64,000 nucleotides of DNA from Hordeum vulgare subsp. vulgare (lineage: Eukaryota; Streptophyta; Magnoliopsida; Poales; Poaceae). The notes under the pieces were generated by a model that saw nothing but the letters and a program-made list of their open reading frames with translations, was not told the origin of the DNA and ran no database searches. The stretch covers positions 548,083,763 to 548,147,762 of the forward strand of contig NC_058524.1 in the NCBI RefSeq assembly GCF_904849725.1. The letters run 5' to 3'. Position numbers and translations under genes: made by a program. Below are positions 23,260 to 32,700 of this stretch, piece by piece. How positions within the stretch are numbered: position 1 is the stretch's first letter; each line of letters begins with the position of its first letter.

Positions 23260-23392
23260 CCACGATCCCGATGGACCAACAATGAACAACAACATTTCGA
23301 GAGCCACATCTCAATTATTTCTCACATGCCATATGGGAGCATCGAAGGCCGGAGCGCGTGACGGAGACGAGGCCGGAGAATCAAACTACCAA

Positions 23393-23819
23393 GAGCACCT
23401 ACAGCTCGAAGTTACAAATTCAGTTCCTCAAACGCCGGCAATTGTACTCGGTTAGTGATCGGACATGTTCTATATTTGTCTGTTCGTATAACCATATTTT
23501 CCATTTTCTTTCTCTTATGTTCGGTTACTTGCATATGATTGATGCACAGGAAGAGAGAGAGAAAAAATAAATAAAGAAAAGAAAAAGATGGTACGGGATA
23601 AGGTCGCGTCCTATGTGATGGACTGATCGGGCGCACCCGGAAGCGTCTGCGAGCCCTTATATCCTCCCTATATTTAAGATGGATACGAGGATTCGTGGAC
23701 ATGCCAAACATATAGAAACGATATAAGGGGTGCGGTCAGATCACTTTTTTTTTTCTTTCTCCTGTTTGGTCACTAACCGGACACATCCGCACGCGTATGG
23801 AGTCCGGCTGTAGATGCTC
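23393..23819. mobile_element. Harbinger/Tourist-like MITE, copy 2
   Basis: 427 bp. Ends GAGCACCTACA / TGTAGATGCTC; flanks CAA (left) and TAA (right), one transition from a perfect TAA duplication. The interior aligns with copy 1 throughout (GGTTACTTGCATATG-like, purine tract, GGTCGCGTCCTA, ATTTAAGATGGATACGAGG). Confidence 0.72.
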
Positions 23820-23867
23820 TAAGAAAAGTTGTCATCGCCGGGGCGCCAAGAAAACATGCTAAGGGTA

Positions 23868-23930
23868 TCTCCAACATCCGCCCTCAAAACTGTCACACTA
23901 TTTGGCCGGACTCGCTCGCGCAAAAGGGTA
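23868..23930 (+). mobile_element. Possible partial MITE end
   Basis: AGGGTATCTCCAACATCCGC resembles the terminal sequence common in grass MITEs, but no matching inverted end was found downstream. The SINE-like unit follows immediately. Confidence 0.3.
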
Positions 23931-23939
23931 CAAGAGTCG

Positions 23940-24250
23940 CAAACCAAACCGTGGTTGGATGGTTAGGAGGATTGTGGTATCTCCTGTCCACCAGAGTTCA
24001 AATCCCAGATTTGACATTGGTGCTTGCATTTTCCTAAATTTATTTCAGGTCTTTCGACGATATGCGTTCAGTGAAAGGAGACGTTTCCATCGACTACGAA
24101 GGCGTATGTGGCGACTTCGTCAATCTGAAGATGATGTGCCGACTTAATCTCTCGAAGGTGCTCATAAAGATAGGGTCTGCGTGCGTGCATCTATAGGGTT
24201 GAATGTATGCTCGTGTATGTGAGTGACTTCGTATGTACTCTGCTAAAAAA
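23940..24250 (+). mobile_element. SINE-like element
   Basis: A tRNA-type internal promoter can be seen: an A-box-like GGTTGGATGGTTAGGA (23953-23968) and a B-box-like GAGTTCAAATCCC (23994-24006). After about 180 bases of body comes a GTGCGTGCATCTATAGGG / GTATGTGAGTGACTTC tail and a short A-run (24244-24250). This arrangement, a pol III promoter with a short A tail, is that of plant SINEs. No clear target duplication was found. The family is not named here. Confidence 0.6.
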
Positions 24251-24699
24251 ATGATACATGGGTCGGCCTTCCATCCTGTGTCCTATATGTTTGTCCATGT
24301 TTTTTTAAGTCTTTAGTGCCTAAAATAATTATGAAAGTTAAGACAATTCATCCATAAAAAACATGCACATATACCTAGCACAACAATAGTTCAAATGTAA
24401 ATGTTACATCTGAGATAACTGAATGTTCTATAAGGTTTCTGAATTTATTAATTCCAAATTTAATAATGCACGAATTAGAATCCGCACCTGTTGTCCCCCC
24501 ACACTGTGCCCCTTGAACTCCATCAAATAAATGATGTGCCCTTCGTCATGAGAGCTGTTAAGTGTGGCAAGGACGGGTACATGTATCTTTTTGCCGACAA
24601 CGGAGAGGTGACCAGAGCATCCTGATCCGTGCGTGTGAACCTTGTCGATCCTCTCACTTGCCCTCGCCCTTCGTCTTCGTCCATCCCCTCTTCTCATAC
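24251..24699. other. Unassigned sequence with a minus-strand ORF of unknown origin
   Basis: A minus-strand frame (24889-24428, 153 codons) spans this stretch and the start of the next repeat. It has no recognised domain and no clear promoter, so I do not call a gene. Confidence 0.35.
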
Positions 24700-25947
24700 A
24701 AGCGCTCTCACATGATTGTCCATGACCGTCACCAATGCCACGACCCGTGCAACCCACCAGCAGGCGTTGCTCCGACGAGGCTTCCCACCGAACTGGAAGA
24801 TGGCTGTCACACGAGTTGCTGCAAGGCGGCACGCAGCTGATGCCGTTGTGCTGCATGGTCGGCGCGTAGTCCTCGCCGTCTTGTTGCAAGGTTGTCGCCG
24901 CCGTTCATATTGCAACCCATATTTGCAGCGGCCCTCGTCTCGTCGTTATGCTGCAAGGCCACCTTTATGGCGTGTGGCTGCTTTTTTTCACATCCATCTT
25001 GTTGCAATGTCGCCGTCCTCAGGCTGCCAAATTCAATATTACATTGCCACCGTCGGGCTGGAAAGTCGCCAATGTTGCATCTACGCTGGAGGAGCTGCAA
25101 CGCAACACACGTGCTTCTTCGAGCCGGATACCGTCGTCACTGGAGCTACAATGCATCATCGATTGCGGTGGTTACCGTGGCACTGCTAACCTCAAGATCT
25201 CACGAGCGGCTGCAGATGCTGCAATGCAGCAGCGCTGCAACCGCAGGATGTCGTCGCACATGGAGCACTACAGAGCAACGAGCTCGGTGATGTAACTCAG
25301 AGACCTTGCCGGCGGCATATGCTTCATTGCAACGGCGGCGAAGCCGGAACACAACATCCACGGAGGCACACCGGCGACGGGCGTGGTGGCCAGCGCCACC
25401 CTCTCACTTGTTTGGCATCAGCATAGCTACGGATGAAACTGACAGTGGTCGGCGTCGCACCTCGCGGCGCTGCACTCGACCGGGTGTCGCAACGTCGTCG
25501 CTGCTATGAGTTCATTGGCGCCAGTGCAACGGCAGGGCATCGTGCTATAGAGATTGTCTGACAGGGCATCGTGCAACAAGGTGTCGTCCGTCGTCCTGCA
25601 GTGGCAGCGTGGTAGGTGGTCTTGCTTTGTATGCTTGGGGAGTGGTAGATGCAAGACAGAGGAGGAAGAAACATAGGCTGCCTTGATGTGGATCGAGCGG
25701 CCACAAACACCAGATCAAACGGTTGACCAGGCGGCTGATTTCTTAGAAAATCATCCCGTTAATTCCTAGGAGAGACCCTACATCGACAGAAGGTTACAAA
25801 TGTTTTAAAGGATGATATTGATTTATCAGATTGTAATTGGATTAGGGGAGTGAAGGGCCCCACCGAGTGAAAATCAAGGGGATGGAAAGGTTATTAAGAA
25901 AGGGTTCGTAAAACATCTGTAAGTGGCCCGTATGTTTAGCATTTTTG
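24700..25947 (+). mobile_element. GTTGCAA-rich repetitive element, copy 1
   Basis: Dense degenerate repeats of TTGCAA/CTGCAA alternating with CGTCGCC and GTCGTC. It ends with CGTAAAACATCTGTAAGTGG and TTTAGCATTTTTG. The same type of interior and the same 3' end recur at 52030-55938, so both belong to one family, probably a non-autonomous DNA element (MULE-like is inference from the terminal AGCATTTTT). The many overlapping frames in it are repeat artefacts. Confidence 0.55.
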
Positions 25948-26663
25948 AATTCCTAACGATCGTCGTTTTATTAACACACTTGGCTTACTGACATATATGC
26001 CGAGCGCCCGATAAATTATACCCTATTTATTAGGAAAGGCTTGGCAACTTTTGATTTTCTTTTAGTGTCTGGAGTACACCAATTTTCTGATTTTTCCTGG
26101 AAAAATATATTTATTTTCTACGAGTTTATCTTATCTTATAAGAAAAAATGAGTCAAACTCCGCGTTCAGGTTTATCTTCAGTTTCTTTGGAGCTGCCTCA
26201 GTATTAAAGCTTCATCCTTTCAAGGCTTTTATTACCCTTATGGTCCTGTGGTTCCAAACATCCACTGTTGTAGCCTGCCAGCGAGTTTTTTTGTGTTGGT
26301 TCTACAAAAGTCAGAGGCCAAACTGATCCCCATGTGATATAGGCAGTTGATGAAGTTTTTCTTTAAAAGAGTCCACCTTGCATTTCCATGCAACCGACTC
26401 GCCATGTGCTGGAAGCATATGTAGTCGATGAGCAAATCAAGAACTTGATTCGGCAACCACCCGGTCTATAAAGAGCTGGAAGCCAAAAACCATATGCGGA
26501 TGCAAGAGGCAAAAGACAGCCCACTGCCATGCATGTTTACCAATGAACGTCGTGACCTGTAAGGCACAGGGAACACGAACATTCCCATCACAATTATCAC
26601 GGAAGTTAAGCTCGTATCTTAATCTCAATTATGTTGGTTCTAACAAAAGGTAATATAATTGGA
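25948..26663. other. Unassigned intergenic sequence
   Basis: AT-rich; no gene, inverted ends or tandem array recognised. Confidence 0.5.
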
Positions 26664-26963
26664 AGTCACAGAACTTGCTTTCGTTGTTCAGTTTAGTACT
26701 AAAACTTTAAAAATGTGAATTTATGATCATTTAACTTGCGTTACTATGCAAATATGATCAGTTCGCTCGTATTCTGCACCTGTGTGACCCACCAACGTGG
26801 CTATGGCTCACTGTGAGTCACTGAAACAGGTCGGTGTGACGCGTATTTTTTCTGCAGAAGTACCTCTCACTCTATATCTAATTAAGCATAAGCCCCTCAA
26901 TATCATGTGTGGATCCCACTTGTCAGCAGAACTAGTGAGAGAAATGAGAATGAAAAAAGGGTG

Positions 26964-27012
26964 TGGAGATTCTAACCCCCGACCTCATACACATCACACT
27001 CACTAGGTGACC
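26964..27012 (-). other. tRNA-like A/B-box pair inside the inverted-repeat element (left)
   Basis: On the minus strand GGTCACCTAGTGAG resembles an A box and GGGGGTTAGAATCTCC a B box. The intervening sequence does not fold into a tRNA that I can support. Confidence 0.35.
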
Positions 27013-27365
27013 AATGCAAAAAATACATGTTCATGCCTATATAGGTTTTATATTAGACGTAGTTTTTTTTTCTAGATTCCTTTTTTCCTAGGGTTTCCGA
27101 GTGGCTTTTTTTTTGCCAAAAGACTTGAAATGAAAAAAAATTGTGGAACATCCGGGTATCAAAATACCTCAGACAATCCTATTTTTTGCGAGTAAAATTT
27201 TGAAGTGAATTTTCAATTCAAATCTTTTTACTAAGTATATTTATTTTAATGAAAAATAGGTAAGTTATCAAAAAGTCGGCTCGGGAGAAAAACATGAAAA
27301 TGAGTAGTTGTCGTGGTCAAAATATAAATCTACGTGTTTCTCTTTATATGCACTAATATGTAGTA

Positions 27366-27415
27366 CTTGGTGTAGTGGTAAGCTCCCGCGCTTCTATCCT
27401 TGAGATCGAACCCTT
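27366..27415 (+). other. tRNA-like A/B-box pair inside the inverted-repeat element (right)
   Basis: TTGGTGTAGTGGTAAGCTCC resembles an A box and GAGATCGAACCC a B box. It is the rough mirror image of the left pair, so the element may be a foldback of a tRNA-like sequence. Confidence 0.35.
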
Positions 27416-27876
27416 TTTTCTTCAAAATTATCCATGCGCCTATCAACTTCTAAATTTTGTTATAATTAAATAAATTTTAGTTGTGCATATTTAACATCAA
27501 CCGGTCATGGTGAGATGGAAATACGCGTGAGTGTTCTTTTTATATGCATTTGAGTGTTTTGTTAACAGGTCGTTGGCCCCAACCTCATTTGCATCATCTT
27601 TTTTTTCATTATATTGAGGCCTTTTGCACGTAATTAAATAAATTGTAAGTGGGTTTTCTTAAAAAAAATCCAACCTGCTAGGGTCACCCAATGCCATGTG
27701 CACTCCTAGCAACTGACAGGTGGGCCTCCACGAGGCTAGCGGGCCATGTGAGCTGGCCATTTGGATGCATACAAGCAAAAAACACCGTATTTGCACGCGA
27801 ACGCAAGTTGAATGATCATAAATCCTTATTTCAAAGTTTTAGCATCAAATGAACATCAAGCACAAGTTCTATGACT

Positions 27877-28163
27877 CTCGCTGATATTAACTCTTCTAAC
27901 AATATCAAAGTTATCCTAATGTAGAATTATAGACTACAACATGCTTATACCAGATCCAGACAGTACAAATGTACAATTGGTTTGGTTCACAGCAAATCAG
28001 ATAAGGAACGGACGATTTTAGAGGACACTACAATTAGACTCCAGCAGCCTCCAATCCATGCCATGTTCCATGACAGCTAGATCAATGCATGCTGATCAAT
28101 TATCGCCCCAATGTCGTCGACGTCGAGTAATAATCATCTGCTGAGATTAGCTAGTTATTTGTG
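27877..28163. other. 5' flank of the peroxidase gene
   Basis: No repeat recognised. Non-coding sequence between the inverted-repeat element and the TATA box, presumably the proximal promoter. Confidence 0.5.
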
Positions 28164-28171
28164 TATAAATA
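28164..28171 (+). promoter_or_regulatory. TATA box of the peroxidase gene
   Basis: TATAAATA 108 bases before the ATG puts transcription start near 28195 and gives an 80-90-base 5' leader. Confidence 0.7.
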
Positions 28172-28278
28172 GCCCTACCTTATGAACAACATCTCATCAC
28201 CTCTCATCGATCGGCTCATATCTAGCCCGCCCGATCACACACTCCTAGTCGTACGCAGAAGGCTAGCTTGAGGAGACA

Positions 28279-29259
28279 ATGGCTGCTGCCGCCTGGCTTA
28301 AGCTCTCTGTTGCGCTGACATGCGCATTGCTCTTGTCGTCGTCGGCGTGCCATGGCCTGCAGGTGGGCTACTACAAGAAGACGTGCCCTCGCGTGGAGGC
28401 CATCGTGAGGGACGAGGTGAAGCGCTTCGTCTACAAGAACGCCGGCATCGGCGCCGGCCTCATCCGCATGTTCTTCCACGACTGCTTCGTGCAGGGCTGC
28501 GACGCCTCCGTCCTCCTCGACCCGACGCCGGCCAACCCGCAGCCGGAGAAGCTCAGCCCTCCCAACTTCCCCAGCCTCCGCGGCTTCGAGGTCATCGATG
28601 CCGCCAAGGACGCCGTCGAGAAGGCCTGCCCCGGCGTTGTCTCCTGCGCGGACATCGTCGCCTTCGCAGGCCGTGACGCCGCCTACTTCCTCAGCAGGAT
28701 GACGATGAAGATCAACATGCCGGCCGGCCGCCTCGATGGCCGCGTCTCCAACTCCACGGAGGCCCTGGACAACCTGCCGCCTCCGTTCTTCAACCTCGAC
28801 CAGCTCATCGACAGCTTCGCCGCCAAGGGCCTCACCGCAGAGGACATGGTCGTGCTCTCCGGCGCCCACACCATTGGGGTGTCCCATTGCTCCTCCTTCG
28901 TCTCCGATCGCCTCGCCGTCCCCTCCGACATCAACACCGGCTTTGCCAACGTGCTGAGGAGACAATGCCCCGCTAGCCCAAGCCCGGCCAACGACCCCAC
29001 GGTGAACCAGGACGTGGTGACCCCCAACGCGCTCGACAACCAGTACTACAAGAACGTCCTGGCGCACAAGGTGCTCTTCACGTCGGATGCCGCCCTTCTT
29101 GCCACGCCGGCGACGACCCAGATGGTCCGCGACAGTGCCAACATCCCCGGGCAGTGGGAGGCCAAGTTCAACAAGGCGATGGTCAAGATGGGAGCCATCG
29201 AAGTGAAGACCGGTCACCAGGGAGAGATCAGGAGGAAGTGCAGAGTCGTCAATCACTAA
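28279..29259 (+). CDS. Class III secretory peroxidase
   Basis: Intact intronless ORF of 326 codons, the normal length. Class III peroxidases oxidise phenolics with H2O2 in the cell wall, apoplast or vacuole. Residues 1-26 form a signal peptide (hydrophobic 9-23, likely cut after CHG). The distal haem site is GLIRMFFHDCF with Arg63 and His67. The proximal haem ligand is His197 in LSGAHTIGVSHC. VVSCADIVAFAGRD (120-133) is the family signature. The eight conserved cysteines are present (36, 69, 74, 117, 123, 204, about 231, 321), which pair as C36-C117, C69-C74, C123-C321 and C204-C231 in the family. The start is the first ATG after the leader. The 3' part (29092-29382) is closely matched at 57191-57472, behind a truncated flotillin gene. 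The physiological substrate cannot be told from sequence. Confidence 0.95.
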   Translation: MAAAAWLKLSVALTCALLLSSSACHGLQVGYYKKTCPRVEAIVRDEVKRFVYKNAGIGAGLIRMFFHDCFVQGCDASVLLDPTPANPQPEKLSPPNFPSLRGFEVIDAAKDAVEKACPGVVSCADIVAFAGRDAAYFLSRMTMKINMPAGRLDGRVSNSTEALDNLPPPFFNLDQLIDSFAAKGLTAEDMVVLSGAHTIGVSHCSSFVSDRLAVPSDINTGFANVLRRQCPASPSPANDPTVNQDVVTPNALDNQYYKNVLAHKVLFTSDAALLATPATTQMVRDSANIPGQWEAKFNKAMVKMGAIEVKTGHQGEIRRKCRVVNH

Positions 29260-29382
29260 ACAACGAATCATAACGGCGTTCCATTTTTGTTTTGCGGTCT
29301 TTGGGATTTGCACCGGCGGGGTCGCCTACTTGTGATTGTGAGTGACTTTGGTCGAATTTCACGCACGTAATTTGTTTGTTGT
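29260..29382 (+). other. 3' UTR of the peroxidase gene
   Basis: Recognisable as transcript end because the same stretch (TTGCACCGG, GTGACTT, then AATTTGTTTGTTGTT) follows the chimeric gene at 57360-57470. No AATAAA lies within the stretch. Confidence 0.5.
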
Positions 29383-29726
29383 TCAGTTTTACTATTTTTC
29401 AGTCGACTGAATTTAAATTCGTTTCAGGTCGTTTTATAGTCCGTTCGATTTGCACGAATCTCAGTGCCCTCGTCTGTCCTCTGTTTCGCACGTGTAGTTT
29501 GGTTTCGTTGGGCTTTCGGGTACGCGGGTCTGTATCGGGTATACATTTTTTTGGCCCGTGAAGCCTGAGGTCACTTTTATCCATTCAGTCTCTGTGTTTC
29601 TATCTGAGAAAGGGGATTGGGTCGGGGTTGACCGAGGTTGGCCGGAGACGGTCGGGGTTGAGCGAGGTGGGGCGGAGACGGCAGAGGGAAGGCGGCGGGG
29701 CTGCTCACCGGTGATTAGAACAGGAG
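29383..29726. other. Left flank of the MULE module
   Basis: No gene. A GC-rich stretch with repeated GGTCGGGGTTGA and GGCCGGAGACGG-like units (29620-29690) may be promoter or leader of the Ulp1-like gene. No inverse of it was found near 43.3 kb, so no TIR is claimed. Confidence 0.4.
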
Positions 29727-32700
29727 ATGGCGCATGGCGAGTCTCCCCAGGGATTGAGAGCTTATATGCTGGGGGCTGCACGTGGAAGAGATGCTGCCAT
29801 TGGGAGGAGCTTGGCAGAGCTGCCCCGTCGTGCGCGGCATCAACAAGCTCCCGTCAGTGGAGATGGCCGCAGTCGCCGGCGTCGATGGGGCGCTTGGTAT
29901 TTGTTCGTCCCCGCTCTGCTTGCTGTGTTATTTTTTTTGTCTCGTGTGTTTTTGCCCTCCTACATGACCCTCCAGAGCTGAGTAGATTTAGTTCATCATC
30001 ATTCTCGCTGCAGGTAGGTTCAGTTAGCTCGCGATTTTGTGGTAGTTCTAGTTAAAACGTGGATATATTTTGAGTTGTGTGTGTGTCTGTGTGTGAAGTT
30101 GAATCCCCGAGGGGATTCAGTTCCGATGCGCTGTGAAGTTGAGCTCGCGCTGGGTAAATGCAGGGTAGATCAGGACGACGAGCGGCAGTCGGTGCAGTTT
30201 TAATTAGTGGTCATGTTGCCCTTGGGCACATACATCAACGTGTTTCCGAATGTGTAGGTTGCTGCTATGCATTCTGCTTCTGTAAATCCAGCTCTCCTGC
30301 TTCTTTTTTAGACAGTGCAGTCAAGACAGGAGAGCTAGTATTGCTGCTTAGTGACAGAAAATGTCAATCTGAAGTGAAGAACCAACAACCAGTTATATTT
30401 GTTATCTCAAATCAGTTACGGGGGTGATGTATGTCGTTCCATATACTCCATAGTTTCTCGTGTTATGCCTTGCGTGTTTCATTCCTTCAGTTTACTGTCC
30501 TCCCCTTCCCTGAGTAGTTTAAGCTCTGTATGTACGCAAGACCATATGCCCTTTTGTTGCTTCTGGTAACTGATGAGATGTGAATTGGGATTTCCTATAT
30601 AATATTCGTGAAGGTCATATTCATTTCTAAAAGCACTTCCATGACTTTTGAAATATTTGATGATTATGCCATGTTATTTTGCTTTCTAATTTGGCATCCG
30701 AAAGTCTGATGTTCCTGATCAGTTTATTATATTTATATAATTAATATATTAAAATGCCAGATGAGGCCTCATACAACCTTTCTCTTGGCCGATTCTGGCT
30801 TTTTGGTAGGCTATCACTGAATGTATGTGTTTTCCTCTACAAGAGTACTAATGTGGATAAACTGTAGATTTACATTTTTTGTCAGCTTTGTTTTTGTTGG
30901 CTTTTAGTTTAGATTTACTGATTTAGTAATGGATGTGTTTTTTTTCTTGAGAGATTGAGTGCTTACCTGAGGAATGGTTTATAGATCATCTGAAAGTAGT
31001 TATATGCTGTAATTAACCAGGCAGTAGATAGTCTGCAACTAGTTATATGCACTATTTCCATACTTAAATTAAGCAATGTCCCAAGTGATTTTTGTTCATT
31101 TTATTCCATACATGCAGGGGTGCTGATTATGCAGGTCATAGATCTTCCAGTGTTGCCAATGACGCCAATTACGATCCTGATAATGATTTGTCAAACAGCG
31201 ATTGTCGCGAGGATAGTAGCACATCTAGTGATGATGTATGTTCATGTAGCTTTGAATTTGTTTTTCATTTTTCTTCCTGTTTTTCTTCTCTCCTTTATGT
31301 ATGTAACAGGGTTTTCTTTTCTTCTACCTGTCTTTTTTTTGTTCTAAAAGGAATCCGTGGCTAGGAGGAAGAAGATGTTAGAGGATGCATTGTTCGGTTT
31401 TTTCAAGAAGGAGGTATGTTTTTATCTTCTTGTTTTTTAGTTTATTATTTTAGTTTTTTTGTATTCATGTTGATAGTTGATGTCGGTTTCTTACTTTGTT
31501 TCTCTTGTTCTCCATCTTATTCAATAGGCTTTAAAATCTCTTAAGAAGGGTTTCTCAAATTTTTGTCAGGATGCTAATTTCAAAGTCGAGGTTCTCGAAT
31601 CTCTTCTTTTTACAAATCTATAAAAAAAATTGTTTTGTCCATTACTTAATCCCTTTTTTTGTTAGTCCTAATCTGTTTTTATGTTGTTTTTTCAGAATAA
31701 TAGGGTAAAAGTTCCAGGGGTAGGAAGGGATGTATTCAGTGTGTATTCTACCAAGTACTTCGCTCAGATACTCAAGCGTATGTCAATTGGCAGGAAGGAT
31801 GTGATCTCAAAATACGGGTTTGATCATCTCCTGAAGTTTGAGAAAACGCAACTCCCTTCTCGATTCATTAGATGGATTCTTGGCTGTGTAGACTCAGTGT
31901 CTTCCCAGATCATCATTGTTGATGAGAAGATTATCCCTCTTTCCAAGGATTCTGTCCATTTTGTGTTGGGTCTGCCAAACATCGGTGTTGTACCAATGCC
32001 AAATAAGGAGAGAGGGAGGAATTTCCTTCGGTCTAGGTTTAATCTTTCAGATTTACCAAATGTCACTTTCTTTGGAAATATGCTCACGTCATCCCAAGAT
32101 CTTAGTGAAGAAGATACATTCATTTGCTTCATGGTGATAGCTATGTCGTGCTTTCTCTTCCCTTCTTCCAATGGTCATATACACACAGACTTTCTATTCC
32201 TTCTAGAGGATCCTACTGCCACAAGGGGATACGACATTTGCTTTGTTATCTATGAATGGATCATGGCTGGCATAAACAAATATGTGTTGTTTGGTAGGGA
32301 AACTGGCAGGAAGCCAAAAGCCTTTGATTTATGCACATATTGCCTCGCGGTAAGTGTTTTGTCTTTTTTTTCTTTTCTTTGTTTGTGTCACACTTTTCGG
32401 CTTTTTGTTTTGTTTCTTATTATTTTTTCTGGATTTTTGTGTTTCTTTTTAAGGTATTGTACTTGGACAAGCTAGACTTTGGTATAAGGGTAGTCGAACA
32501 AGGTGTCCCAAGGATTCTTATATGGAAGGGTAATATGATTAAGCATTTCTCGGAACTTGATCGGAAGAACAGCAATTCATTCGGTAGGAGACCGTTCAAA
32601 AAGGAGGTCTGTTATATGTTTCTGCATTTTTTTGGTTGAGTTGCTTTCTCCTTTTTTGTTTTGTAGTTCAAAAGTGAGTTAGTCATCAGCATTATTTCCT

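Larger units (their letters stand above)
26664..27876. mobile_element. 1.2-kb element with ~90-bp terminal inverted repeats
   Basis: The left end AGTCACAGAACTTGCTTTCG and the inverse of the right end AGTCATAGAACTTGTGCTTG stay alignable inward for about 90 bases (TACTAAAACTTTAAAAAT, then TTTATGATCATTTAACTTGC against TTTATGATCATTCAACTTGC). No ORF of note. Long inverted ends suggest a MULE-like or foldback element. A target-site duplication was not evident. Confidence 0.65.

Noticed and set aside
24428..24889. Minus-strand ORF of 153 codons as a captured gene
   Set aside because: No recognised domain, no promoter, and half of it lies in the GTTGCAA repeat.
27366..27415. A functional tRNA gene
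   Set aside because: A- and B-box-like words are present but no acceptor or anticodon stem can be supported.
28222..29313. Minus-strand ORF of 363 codons
   Set aside because: Exact antisense of the peroxidase gene; it stays open because of the GC-rich third codon positions of the real gene.
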